Shown: positions 36,700 through 44,889, counted from the first letter of the stretch. The stretch is 64,000 nucleotides of DNA from Microbacterium sp. SLBN-154 (GCF_006715565.1 NZ_VFNL01000001.1:930001-994000); one strand, 5' to 3'. The notes: generated from the sequence alone by a model not told the origin. A program made the numbers and translations.

Positions 36700-38178
36700 A
36701 TGACCGAGCAGAACTCCCCCGTCGCCTTCCCCCGCACCGCACCCATGTCGGCCGTGCCGCGGCCCCCGGCCGACGTTCCGATGGAGACCGGGTTCGCCGA
36801 TGACTTCGCCTCGGTGCTGGAGAACCTCACCGGTCACCGCTCGACGATCGGCTGCGTCATCCCCGCGTACAACGAGGAGGAGTCGATCGCCGGGGTGATC
36901 GAGTCGCTGCTCGCCCAGACCCGGGTGCCCGACGTGATCCACGTGGTGGTCAACAACTCCTCCGATGCGACCGTGAAGGTGGCCTCGGAGTTCGCCGGTC
37001 CCCACCAGATCACCAACGACCTCGGGGAGCAGTTCACCGAGGTCTTCGTCCACGACATCGGCAAGAACCCCGACAAGAAGGTCGGCGCGCTCAACTACGG
37101 CTACTCGCTGGTGGAGGGATACGACTACCTGCTCGGCGTGGACGGCGACACGATGGCCGATTCCAAGGCCGTGGAGTTCCTCGAGACCGAGGCGGTCTCG
37201 GACTCGCGCATCGGCGGCATCTCGGCGATCTACTCCATCGACGACCGCCCCATCAAGGGCGTGGTCGGTAAATTCCTCATCGCCGGTCAGCGCACGCAGT
37301 TCGCCGCATTCAACCTGCAGAACCTGCTGCGCGGGCGCAACATGGCGGTGCTGGGGGGCCAGTTCTCCATCTTCTCGACCAATGCCCTCCGCGACGTGAT
37401 GCGTCAGAACCACCAGTCCACCCCGTGGGTGCGCGACAGTGAGGTGGAGGACTCGCTGCTGTCGCTGCAGATCAAGAGCGCCGGGTACCTCACCAAGATC
37501 AGCCCGTATGCCCGAGCGGATGTCGGCGGCATGACCACGCTGAAGGGCTACGACGCCCAGCAGGTCAAGTGGACCTACGGCGCCATCGAGCTGATGTGGC
37601 CCGGACAGCGCGGAGACACCAAGGGGCAGCCGCTGCACCCGAACCTGCGGCTGCGGTGGTTCGAGAACTTCGGCATGCTCACGAACCTCTTCGTGCGCGT
37701 GGCCTTCCTGATCCTCCTGGCCGGTTCGCTCTCGATCGGCGCGTTCATCTTCTCGCCGTGGTGGCTCATCCCGCCGGTGGTGGCGACCCTGCTGAACCTG
37801 CGTGTGGCTCGCACGATGAAGAGCCACAACTCGCGCGACATGCTCTTCGCGGGCCTGATCTTCCCCGCGGAGATCTTCATGTGGATCCGCCTCAGCCACT
37901 TCCTGCGGTCGTGGACGCGCTTCCTCTCGCGCAAGAAGGTCGACAACTGGGCGATGCAGGCCAAGGCCGAGAAGGGAGGCGGCAGCGCGCACTGGCTGCC
38001 CCTGGTGCTGCTGATCGCCGTGCTCGTGGCGATGGCGGTGATCTGGACGATGCTCGGTCCGATGGTGCAGTCCACGATCCTGTGGATCGGCTGGCCGATC
38101 GTGGGCGTCGTGACGGTGCTCCAGACCCTGCTGATGTTCTTCAAGCTCATCCGCCGTCACCAGGGCTACAAGGTCTGA
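36700..38178 (+). CDS. Processive-type family 2 glycosyltransferase (membrane polysaccharide synthase)
   Basis: The 492-residue protein has a GT-A domain with the motifs of processive beta-glycosyltransferases such as cellulose, hyaluronan and poly-N-acetylglucosamine synthases: IPAYNEEES, the DGD triad at about 148-150, an ED pair near 250 (DSEVEDSLLSL) and a QQVKW version of QxxRW ending at about 291. Then come about four or five membrane helices, in pairs around 330-370 and 435-485, forming the likely export channel. It should use a cytosolic UDP-sugar and extrude the chain. The ATG at 36700 follows AGGA. The polymer is unknown; the nearby GH6 gene hints at a beta-1,4-glucan. There is no PilZ domain. 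Confidence 0.85.
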   Translation: MTEQNSPVAFPRTAPMSAVPRPPADVPMETGFADDFASVLENLTGHRSTIGCVIPAYNEEESIAGVIESLLAQTRVPDVIHVVVNNSSDATVKVASEFAGPHQITNDLGEQFTEVFVHDIGKNPDKKVGALNYGYSLVEGYDYLLGVDGDTMADSKAVEFLETEAVSDSRIGGISAIYSIDDRPIKGVVGKFLIAGQRTQFAAFNLQNLLRGRNMAVLGGQFSIFSTNALRDVMRQNHQSTPWVRDSEVEDSLLSLQIKSAGYLTKISPYARADVGGMTTLKGYDAQQVKWTYGAIELMWPGQRGDTKGQPLHPNLRLRWFENFGMLTNLFVRVAFLILLAGSLSIGAFIFSPWWLIPPVVATLLNLRVARTMKSHNSRDMLFAGLIFPAEIFMWIRLSHFLRSWTRFLSRKKVDNWAMQAKAEKGGGSAHWLPLVLLIAVLVAMAVIWTMLGPMVQSTILWIGWPIVGVVTVLQTLLMFFKLIRRHQGYKV

Positions 38179-38301
38179 CATCTGCGGGCCGTGACGGCAT
38201 CCGCACGACGGGAGATGTGTAGCATGACCGTGGACAGCGCTTCCGCAAGGCAGACCGCCGTGGCTGCTCCGCTTTCTCTTCACAGCTGGGAGCACCCGCC
38301 G

Positions 38302-39390
38302 ATGAGCGACCCCTCGATGGCCCTGCGAACGGCCGTCATCGTCGAAGACGACCCCGACATCCGCCACCTCCTCGTCGAGGTGCTGGAGGCGGCGGGATTC
38401 TCGACGGTGTCGGTCGGCAACGGCATCGACGGCGTGCGCGCGGTCGTGTCGTACCAGCCGCTCATCACCACGCTCGATGTCAACATGCCCGGCATCGACG
38501 GGTTCGAGGCGGCTCGGCGCATCCGCGCGCAGTCGGACACGTACATCATCATGCTCACGGGCCTCGAGGACGAGGCCGACGTGGTGCTGGGACTCGGTGC
38601 CGGCGCCGACGAGTACATCGTCAAGCCGTTCCGCCCCCGCGAGCTCCGCGCCCGCATCGACGCGCTGCTGCGCCGTCCCCGTACCCAGCATGCCGCTCCC
38701 GCGCCGCGCCAGGACAGCGTTGGTCCGTCCTTCCCCGGCGCCCGCCCGATCGCGCAGCGCCCGTACGATCCTCACGCTCCGGCGCCGTACCCGTATCCCT
38801 ACGAGGGCATGCCGGGGATGCCGCAGATGCCGACCGGTCCTGCGATGCCCTACCCCGGCTACGCCGGCGAGCAGGGCGGCCAGCCGGCTCAGGCACCGCC
38901 GCCCACGGGCCCCGGGTCACCGCTGGAGCCGATCATCATGGCCGCGGGGTCCGCGGCATCCGCTCCGGCCACCCCCGGCCCCGTCGCCGATCCGAACGCC
39001 GGCACAGACCTCGTGCCGGCGGATCAGGGACCGCGCGAGCTCGCCGGTCTCAACGTCATGGCGCACCGGGATCTGCAGCTGGACCCCGACACCCGGATCG
39101 TCATGGTCGCCGGTGACACCCTGGATCTCACCCGCACCGAGTTCGACCTGCTGGCGACCCTCATGGAGTCCAAGCGCCGCGTCCGCAGCAAGGCCGATCT
39201 GACGCTGGTCCTCCGGGGAGAGTCCTACGTCACCTCGTACTTCGTCGGCGAAGCCGACAAACGGGCGATCGAGGCGCACATGACCAACCTGCGCCGCAAG
39301 CTCGGCGACAACCCCACCAACCCCCGGTACATCGAGACGGTGCGCGGCGTGGGCTACCGACTGACCTCGGAACTGGTCGCCGGAGCCTGA
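38302..39390 (+). CDS. OmpR/PhoB-family response regulator with long proline-rich linker
   Basis: The 362-residue protein has a receiver domain in the first 125 residues (acidic EDD pocket, phospho-acceptor Asp59 in TLDVNMPG, Thr in MLTG, Lys in VKPF) and a winged-helix DNA-binding domain in the last 105 (LTRTEFDLLATLMESKRRVR, RRKLGDNPTNPRYIETVRGV). The linker of about 120 residues is Pro/Ala/Gly/Tyr-rich, whereas OmpR-type linkers are normally 5-20 residues. GGGAG precedes the ATG at 38302, but an upstream ATG at 38224 is equally well served, so the start could lie 26 residues earlier. It probably controls the CTTG/CAAG arrays nearby and is a likely partner of the histidine kinase at 32.1 kb. 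Confidence 0.9.
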   Translation: MSDPSMALRTAVIVEDDPDIRHLLVEVLEAAGFSTVSVGNGIDGVRAVVSYQPLITTLDVNMPGIDGFEAARRIRAQSDTYIIMLTGLEDEADVVLGLGAGADEYIVKPFRPRELRARIDALLRRPRTQHAAPAPRQDSVGPSFPGARPIAQRPYDPHAPAPYPYPYEGMPGMPQMPTGPAMPYPGYAGEQGGQPAQAPPPTGPGSPLEPIIMAAGSAASAPATPGPVADPNAGTDLVPADQGPRELAGLNVMAHRDLQLDPDTRIVMVAGDTLDLTRTEFDLLATLMESKRRVRSKADLTLVLRGESYVTSYFVGEADKRAIEAHMTNLRRKLGDNPTNPRYIETVRGVGYRLTSELVAGA

Positions 39391-39423
39391 CCCGGATCGG
39401 ACGGACCGCGGCCAGGTCCGGGG

Positions 39424-40449
39424 TCACTCCACGTCGCGGGTCAGCTCGACCGCGGCCTTCGGCCACCACACCCCCGCGGCGGGGCCGCCGTTGCATTCGC
39501 CGTCGGACTCGCCGGGAGGCTTGATCCAGAGGTTGGTGTCCACCACGTCGTCGGCGAGAGTGCCGCCGGGCTCGCCGATGAGGCGGCCGCGGGGGTTGCA
39601 CCATTCACCGTTGGACCCGGCTCCGCTGCGCGACGTGTCGACGACGGCCTTCGCGCCGCCGAGGAGACCCGACAGCTGACGGGCGTAGACGAACTCCTCG
39701 GTGGAGTGGTTGTAATTGGAGACGTTGGTGGCGAAGCCCCGGATGCTGCCGGTGCGATCGAGCTGCGAAATCAGGCCCGCCATCTCCTCGGGCGGGAGCC
39801 AGGTGGAATGGCCGCCGTCGACGTAGATCCAGGTGTTCGGGCCCGCGAGGCGATCGATGGCCCCCCGCAACTGCTCGGTCCGCTCGGCGACGTTTCCGCA
39901 TTCGGGGGCGAGGGCCAGGCTGTCGGGCTCGAGGACGACGATCTTCTGCAGGTCGCCCGCCGCGCGCAGGCCCGCGGCGATCTCCTCTGTCCAGGTGACG
40001 TAGTCGGGTTCGTCCAAGCCCCCGGCGGAGAAGTTGCCGCAGTCCCGTCCGGGGAGGCCGTAGACGACGACGGCGATCGCGGCGTCCTGGGCGCGCGCCT
40101 CTTCGGCGAGGTGCGTCATGCGCGCGAACACGTCGCCGATCGGGTCTTCCTCGGGGGTGAGCCAGTACGCGGTGGGCTGAGCGGCGAGGTACTCCGTGGC
40201 GGCGTACTCCTCGGTGCCGGGCGTTTCGGCGGCAAGGGCCTTGGCCGCCTTCGACTCGTCGGGCACGACGATCGTCGTGCCGAGGGCGGGAGGGCGGGCG
40301 CTGAGCATCTGGAACCCCCAGGTGGCGACCCAGCCGATCGCCGCGAGGATGGCCAGCAGCCCCGAGGCGGCCAGCACGACGAACGCGATGATGAGCCACC
40401 GCGGCAACCCGCGGCGGCGACGACGCACGGGTGCGGGGGCTACGGCCAC
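39424..40449 (-). CDS. Membrane-anchored GH6 glucanase
   Basis: The 341-residue protein has one N-terminal signal anchor (residues about 17-45) and a complete glycoside hydrolase family 6 domain. Motifs in order: VVYGLPGRDC, VVLEPDSLAL with the catalytic Asp, IYVDGGHSTWL, GFATNVSNYN, VVDTSRSGAG, WCNPRGRLIG and IKPPGESDGEC. GH6 enzymes are inverting beta-1,4-glucanases or cellobiohydrolases; anchored versions trim nascent glucan in cellulose-like polymer systems of actinobacteria. It is the last gene of the minus-strand DUF4012-LPxSG-GT4 operon, 10 bp behind GT4, and a TAGCAT element 7 nt upstream of its GTG could also drive a leaderless transcript. Confidence 0.9.
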   Translation of the reverse strand: MAVAPAPVRRRRRGLPRWLIIAFVVLAASGLLAILAAIGWVATWGFQMLSARPPALGTTIVVPDESKAAKALAAETPGTEEYAATEYLAAQPTAYWLTPEEDPIGDVFARMTHLAEEARAQDAAIAVVVYGLPGRDCGNFSAGGLDEPDYVTWTEEIAAGLRAAGDLQKIVVLEPDSLALAPECGNVAERTEQLRGAIDRLAGPNTWIYVDGGHSTWLPPEEMAGLISQLDRTGSIRGFATNVSNYNHSTEEFVYARQLSGLLGGAKAVVDTSRSGAGSNGEWCNPRGRLIGEPGGTLADDVVDTNLWIKPPGESDGECNGGPAAGVWWPKAAVELTRDVE

Positions 40450-40456
40450 GAGAGCG

Positions 40457-40462
40457 ATGCTA
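40457..40462 (-). promoter_or_regulatory. Possible -10 element for a leaderless GH6 transcript
   Basis: On the minus strand TAGCAT ends 7 nt before the GH6 GTG, and its first three bases are the stop codon of the GT4 gene. No Shine-Dalgarno is present in the 10-bp gap. Weak alone, but the geometry repeats that of truA and DUF4012. Confidence 0.35.
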
Positions 40463-41944
40463 TCGGCGCCGGCGGGTCAGCACGCGCGTCCAGCGGCGTG
40501 CGCGCCAGGACATGCCCTCGAGCGTGCGACGCGACATGCCGCGACGCCGCGCTCGCCGCAGCGCCCGACCCCAGAGCCGCGTCACGCGCTCGTCGGAGAA
40601 CTGCGCCGCCCGTTCCCGCGCAGCGTGGCGTTGCGCTTCGCGTGCGGCCGGAGGTTGCGCGATCACGGAGCGGAGCGCGTCGGCGAAGGCATCGACATCG
40701 CCGTCCGCCACCAGCATCCCGTCCCATCCGTGCCGGATGATCTCCCCGGGGCCGTAGGGGACGTCGTAGGCCACCGGGATGCAGCCGGCCGCCATCGCCT
40801 CGAGGATCGCCAATCCGAATCCTTCGGTCCGGCTCGTCACGAGGAGGACGGAGGCCTCGCGCAGCACGCCCCGGGCGGCCGGATCATGATGATGCAGGGT
40901 GATCGCGGGGTCACCGTCGATCCTGCGCATCAGGGCGGCGCGGCGTGAGCCGTCGCCCCAGATGTCGAGGGTCAGTGACGGTGTGACGACGGTGTTGACC
41001 CGCTCGATCGCCGCGATCGCATGATCCACGCGCTTCAGGGCGGACAGGCGGGCCAGAACCACCGCTCCCCCTCGTTCGCTTTCCGCAGGGGGTTCGGAAG
41101 GGGGGAGGGTGATCCCGAGGGGAATGGTCACCAGCCGGCCGCGGTGGGCGGTCAGCTCGGCGGCGTGATCTCGCTGTCGACGGGTGAGGAAGACCACGGC
41201 GTCGAACCCGTCCAGCCGCGAGAACACCTCCCGACGTGACGGGATCACCTCGCTGCCCGGCGACGACGACACATGCGCGCCGTGCACGACGTGCACGACG
41301 ACCGTCCCGCGTCGTCGGTAGTCGAGCAGGCTCCGGGCCGCGGTCTTGCTGTCGATCACGAGCCAAGCCCTCGATCCGGCGACGAGGGCGTCGATCCATG
41401 CCGTGTAGAGCCCGGAGATGTGAGACCAGGAGCGATGCGGTCGCCCGCGCCCGTCGCAGACCACGACCGACCGCTTCGCCGACCCGCCGCGCCCGTCGAG
41501 GTCGCGACGGTCGGACACGACGAGCGATCCGTCTCTGCGGTAGTGGTCGACCTGGAGGACCTCCCCGGCAGGGCCCCGCCGTTCCCGTCGCAACACCACC
41601 CCGCCATGAGACAGGCTGACGACGCCGGGTTCGTCCGGGCGGAGCGGGCGGAACGGATGACGCGCGCCGGATCCCCGTCCACCGGGGAGGGGATGGGTGC
41701 GGAGCCAGTCGTACAGGTTCAGCAACGACACCCCGTCGATCAGCTCCCGCGCGTCCCGGAGGCGTGATGCGACGTCGGTGTAGTCGATGCGGTCATCCAG
41801 GGTGAGGACCGTCACGGCGACGCCGCCCTCGCGTCGGAAGCCCCGGGAGCGGTGGAGGAGGGCACGGGTCATCCCCCCGAAGTCGTCCGGGATCGACCAG
41901 GTCACGGCGAAGTGACGGCCGGTCGGGAGAGGGGCGGTGAACAC
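40460..41944 (-). CDS. GT4-type glycosyltransferase (TagE/TarM-like)
   Basis: The 494-residue protein has a GT-B fold. The N-terminus (HFAVTWSIPDDFGGMTRALLHR) is typical of the poly(glycerol/ribitol-phosphate) alpha-glycosyltransferase group, and the C-terminal nucleotide-sugar site is clear: VVLARLSALKRVDHAIAAI, then HDPAARGVLREASVLLVTSR with TEGFGLAILEAMAAG. It probably adds sugars to a cell-wall polymer such as a teichoic-acid-like chain in the cytoplasm. The GTG at 41944 is chosen; the open frame continues to 42952 without coding character. It lies 14 bp behind the LPxSG gene and 10 bp ahead of the GH6 gene, in one operon. Confidence 0.85.
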   Translation of the reverse strand: MFTAPLPTGRHFAVTWSIPDDFGGMTRALLHRSRGFRREGGVAVTVLTLDDRIDYTDVASRLRDARELIDGVSLLNLYDWLRTHPLPGGRGSGARHPFRPLRPDEPGVVSLSHGGVVLRRERRGPAGEVLQVDHYRRDGSLVVSDRRDLDGRGGSAKRSVVVCDGRGRPHRSWSHISGLYTAWIDALVAGSRAWLVIDSKTAARSLLDYRRRGTVVVHVVHGAHVSSSPGSEVIPSRREVFSRLDGFDAVVFLTRRQRDHAAELTAHRGRLVTIPLGITLPPSEPPAESERGGAVVLARLSALKRVDHAIAAIERVNTVVTPSLTLDIWGDGSRRAALMRRIDGDPAITLHHHDPAARGVLREASVLLVTSRTEGFGLAILEAMAAGCIPVAYDVPYGPGEIIRHGWDGMLVADGDVDAFADALRSVIAQPPAAREAQRHAARERAAQFSDERVTRLWGRALRRARRRGMSRRTLEGMSWRARRWTRVLTRRRR

Positions 41945-41958
41945 CGAGGGTCTCGACC

Positions 41959-42522
41959 CTATCGGCGGGCGCGCCCGCGTCGGAGAAGCGCCGCGACGGC
42001 GAGGGCGAGGCCGGCGAGCAGCAGCGCGCCGCCGCCGACGAAGAGGCCGATGAGCGAACCGGAATCCATCCCCGAGACCGGCAGCGCCCCGTCCGGAGCG
42101 GTCACCGTCACCGCGGCCGTGCTGCCTGCCGAGGTCGACGACACCGCGGCGATGTTGTAGGTGCCCGAAGCGTTCTGCGGGAGCGTGATGCGCACCGGGG
42201 CGATCGAGCCGTCCTCGGCCGAGGTCGTCGTGCCGCTGGCGGTGGTGATGGCGAAGCGCACCATGCCGATGTCGGCACCGGCGCCGTTCTCGCCGGTGAC
42301 GGTGATGGTCACCTGCTCGGCGCTGGAGAATGTCGCCGGCGCGCACTGGAAGTCGAAGCCGCCGCCCGGCTCGACGGCCGCGGGGCTCGTCGTGCACGAC
42401 CCCGAAGGTGGGTAGATCGATGAGGCGTCGGCGGCGGATGTCGCGTGCGCGGCGCCCGGCACGCCGACAGCCGCCATCGCCACGAGGGCGATGAGCGCGA
42501 CGCGGGGGGAGCGGCGGGACAC
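41959..42522 (-). CDS. Secreted surface protein with LPxSG-type sorting signal
   Basis: The 187-residue protein has a signal peptide (cleavage after AAHA near residue 26), an Ig-like beta domain with DFQCAPATFSSAEQVTITVT, and a C-terminal sorting signal: LPVSG, a hydrophobic helix and RRGRARR. LPxSG replaces the usual LPxTG and is expected for an actinobacterial class E/D-like sortase, which is not in this window. The single Cys pair (SCTTS and FQCAP) may form a disulfide. It sits 9 bp behind the DUF4012 gene, so it is co-expressed with wall-polymer enzymes. Confidence 0.8.
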   Translation of the reverse strand: MSRRSPRVALIALVAMAAVGVPGAAHATSAADASSIYPPSGSCTTSPAAVEPGGGFDFQCAPATFSSAEQVTITVTGENGAGADIGMVRFAITTASGTTTSAEDGSIAPVRITLPQNASGTYNIAAVSSTSAGSTAAVTVTAPDGALPVSGMDSGSLIGLFVGGGALLLAGLALAVAALLRRGRARR

Positions 42523-42531
42523 GCCTCGAGT

Positions 42532-44334
42532 CTAGGCGGGCTCGCAGACGGCGACGAGGTCGGGAGGTGAAACCAGGGTGGGGGTTGACACCAGCTCCAG
42601 CTGCGGGGCCGAGCCCTCGGGGGCGGTGACCGTGACCGTCGCGGTCGCCGATGCCCCGGGTGCCACGTCGACGGCGAAGCTCAGCACTCGGCGTCCGTCG
42701 TGGGTGCCGCCGCCGAATCCGACGTCGCCGGTGATGGTGGCATCCTGCAGCTCGAAGCCTTCGGGCAGGTAGACGTAGCCGACGGTCCGGGCGATGCCGG
42801 GATCGACGTCGAACGCGCCGCCGCCGGTGATGTAGCGGGGGAGCGAGGTGGCCGCGTCGGCGGGCGCGTTGTTGGTCAGGGTGACCGTGAGGGTGGCCGT
42901 GCCCGATGCCGTGGGCGACGCCGCGGAGCCGCCGGTCACGCAGGAGTCCCACGTGAGGGTGGGGGTCGCGCTGACGTAATAGTCCATCTTCGAGCCCGTG
43001 CCGTCGTTGAGGTAGACCCCGAACCGGACGATGTCGTCATCGGTCTCGGGCAGGGGCCCCGCCAGGGTCGTGCCGGCGAGCAGGGCCTGCTCGTCCTCGC
43101 GGGCGCTCCACAGCAGCAGCCGTCGCTCGTCGCCCGCACGCGTCAGAGCATCCACGAGCGCGGTGGGGTCGGTGCCGCCCGCCGTCAGCGCGCTGAACAC
43201 CGAGGCCGCCGCGGCAGCGAAGAAGGCGTCCTGGTCGGCGGGGTTCTCATAGCGGAAGTACACCTCGTTCAGCAGCAGCGGAACCGCGTTCTCCGCCGTG
43301 ATCACATCGCCGGTGGGGAGGGTGACCGGACCGGTGGCGGCGAGGAGATACGACAGGGCCACGGGGTCGATCGCGATCACGCCGTCGACCTGCTCGCCGC
43401 CGCGCTCGCGCGCCCACATCTCGCGGGCGAGGGCGCCGGACACGGCGAAGTCGGGGATCTGGGTGACGTTCTGGATGAATCGGCCGGGGCGTGCCGAGAA
43501 GATCCCCTCGACATCCGAGCCGAGCGGGAGCACCGATTCGTCATAGCGGGGGAAGTCGGAGGATGACGCCTGCTCGGCCAGCGAGATGGCTCCGCCGTCG
43601 GTGCGCACGAGCGCCGTCGCCCCCGGGATGCCGCCGAGCGAGCGCCACTCGGCGTTGTTCTGGAACAGCACGAGGTAGGACCGCGGCCCATCGGCGCCGA
43701 GCATCGCCGGAAGCAGGGTCGCCGCGCGGGTCAGCGCTCCCGTGGCGGTCTCGGTCTCGTCGAGGAGTGTGCCGACCTCGTCGACGGCTTCGCGCAGCGG
43801 GCGGACCAGGGGGGCCCGGTCGATCGCGGCGACCGCCTCGGCCGCGCCGCCGATCGATGAGGCGCCGGTGGCGGCGGCCTCGCGGATGTCGGTGAACGGC
43901 GCCAGGTCGATCCGGCCGTCCTGGGGGCGGAGCGCGGCGAGGTCGAACCCGCTCGCGACATCGGCGAGAGGGGCGAGGGCCGATCCCGCGACGTCGTCGA
44001 CGGCGGCGGCGACGGTCGAGACCGCTGACAGCTGCGGCCCCGCCCACGGAAGGGCCTCGGCGACCCTCCAGAGCGGGTCGGAGGTGAGAGCGCGAGCGGC
44101 CGCGGTGTCGGCCGCGACCTCGGCGATCGCCGCAGACGCGAGCGCCGGGTCGGTCAGGTCCTCTCGCACCGCGGTGGCCGTCGCCTGCGCGTCGGTGAGG
44201 TGCTGGTACGCGAGGAATCCGCGCACTCCCACCCAGCCGGCGAGGAAGACCAGCGCGATGAGGAAGGCGGCGACGACCCAGGCGAAGACGACACCGGCCT
44301 GGCGGAGGGCGCGGGGGTTGGCCGATTCGCTCAC
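42532..44334 (-). CDS. DUF4012 membrane protein
   Basis: The 600-residue protein has a single N-terminal membrane helix (about residues 14-38) and a large extracytoplasmic part that holds the DUF4012 domain, recognised by SYLVLFQNNAEWRSLGGIPGA and TQIPDFAVSGALAREMWARE. DUF4012 proteins are common in actinobacterial polysaccharide loci and share features with LytR-CpsA-Psr-type proteins, but no reaction is established. It is the first gene of a four-gene minus-strand operon. The GTG start at 44334 has no Shine-Dalgarno, and TAGGGT lies 6 nt upstream, so it may be leaderless. Confidence 0.85.
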   Translation of the reverse strand: MSESANPRALRQAGVVFAWVVAAFLIALVFLAGWVGVRGFLAYQHLTDAQATATAVREDLTDPALASAAIAEVAADTAAARALTSDPLWRVAEALPWAGPQLSAVSTVAAAVDDVAGSALAPLADVASGFDLAALRPQDGRIDLAPFTDIREAAATGASSIGGAAEAVAAIDRAPLVRPLREAVDEVGTLLDETETATGALTRAATLLPAMLGADGPRSYLVLFQNNAEWRSLGGIPGATALVRTDGGAISLAEQASSSDFPRYDESVLPLGSDVEGIFSARPGRFIQNVTQIPDFAVSGALAREMWARERGGEQVDGVIAIDPVALSYLLAATGPVTLPTGDVITAENAVPLLLNEVYFRYENPADQDAFFAAAAASVFSALTAGGTDPTALVDALTRAGDERRLLLWSAREDEQALLAGTTLAGPLPETDDDIVRFGVYLNDGTGSKMDYYVSATPTLTWDSCVTGGSAASPTASGTATLTVTLTNNAPADAATSLPRYITGGGAFDVDPGIARTVGYVYLPEGFELQDATITGDVGFGGGTHDGRRVLSFAVDVAPGASATATVTVTAPEGSAPQLELVSTPTLVSPPDLVAVCEPA

Positions 44335-44340
44335 CCGATC

Positions 44341-44346
44341 ACCCTA
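44341..44346 (-). promoter_or_regulatory. -10 element for a leaderless DUF4012 operon transcript
   Basis: On the minus strand TAGGGT ends 6 nt before the GTG of the DUF4012 gene. The 22-bp palindrome at 44358-44379 covers the corresponding -35 position, so a bound protein could block or recruit polymerase. Confidence 0.45.
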
Positions 44347-44357
44347 AGCGGTCTTGT

Positions 44358-44379
44358 CCGCGCGCACCGGTGCGCGCGG
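44358..44379. promoter_or_regulatory. Perfect 22-bp palindrome in divergent promoter region
   Basis: The sequence CCGCGCGCACC/GGTGCGCGCGG is a perfect dyad located between the DUF4012 operon and the VanZ-like gene, at the -35 position of the DUF4012 promoter and 4 bp upstream of TATGCT (44383-44388), a possible -10 for the VanZ-like gene. An operator for a dimeric regulator is the simplest reading; a hairpin is possible. Confidence 0.5.
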
Positions 44380-44439
44380 GAGTATGCTCGCACCCATCAT
44401 CGCGCGGCAGGGTCGCGGCGCCGGACCCGAAGGGACCGC

Positions 44440-44889
44440 GTGACCGCACATCCGACGTCTTCTGCTCGCCCCCGCACCCCGCACCTCGGTGCGCTTCTCC
44501 TGCTGGGGGCGTACGGACTCGCGCTCCTCGTGATCGCCTTCTGGCCGACCCCGGTCGATCGAGGAGCGGGCCCGTTGCTGCGCGCGCTCACCAGGGCGCT
44601 TCCGTGGCTGACGTACGACGTGATCGAATTCAGTGCCAACATCCTGCTCTTCGTGCCGCTCGGGGTGCTGCTGGCGGGGATCCTGCGCGCCGAGCGCCCG
44701 CTGATGCTCCCGGTGATCCTCGCCACCACCCTCGTCGTGGAGGGCGGGCAGCTCCTCCTTCCCGAGCGCACCGCCACCCTCCGGGATGTCGTGGCCAACA
44801 CCCTCGGCGGCCTCGTGGGCTGGGGGATCGTGATCGTCCTCGAACGTCGACGCCGTCGTCGACGACGTATTCCGACGCATGAACCGTGA
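44440..44889 (+). CDS. VanZ-like membrane protein
   Basis: The 149-residue protein has four membrane helices and the VanZ-family motifs FSANILLFVPLGVLLAG and TLVVEGGQLLLPERTATLRD followed by VVANTLGGLVGW. VanZ proteins give low-level teicoplanin resistance in enterococci; in actinobacteria the role is unknown, though they often lie near wall or surface-polymer genes as here. The GTG at 44440 follows GAAGGGA and gives a normal N-terminus. It is divergent from the DUF4012 operon. Confidence 0.85.
   Translation: MTAHPTSSARPRTPHLGALLLLGAYGLALLVIAFWPTPVDRGAGPLLRALTRALPWLTYDVIEFSANILLFVPLGVLLAGILRAERPLMLPVILATTLVVEGGQLLLPERTATLRDVVANTLGGLVGWGIVIVLERRRRRRRRIPTHEP

Noticed and set aside
40460..42952. 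830-residue reading of the GT4 gene
   Set aside because: The first 336 codons are His/Arg/Pro-rich shadow sequence over the LPxSG gene; the natural glycosyltransferase N-terminus begins at the GTG at 41944.
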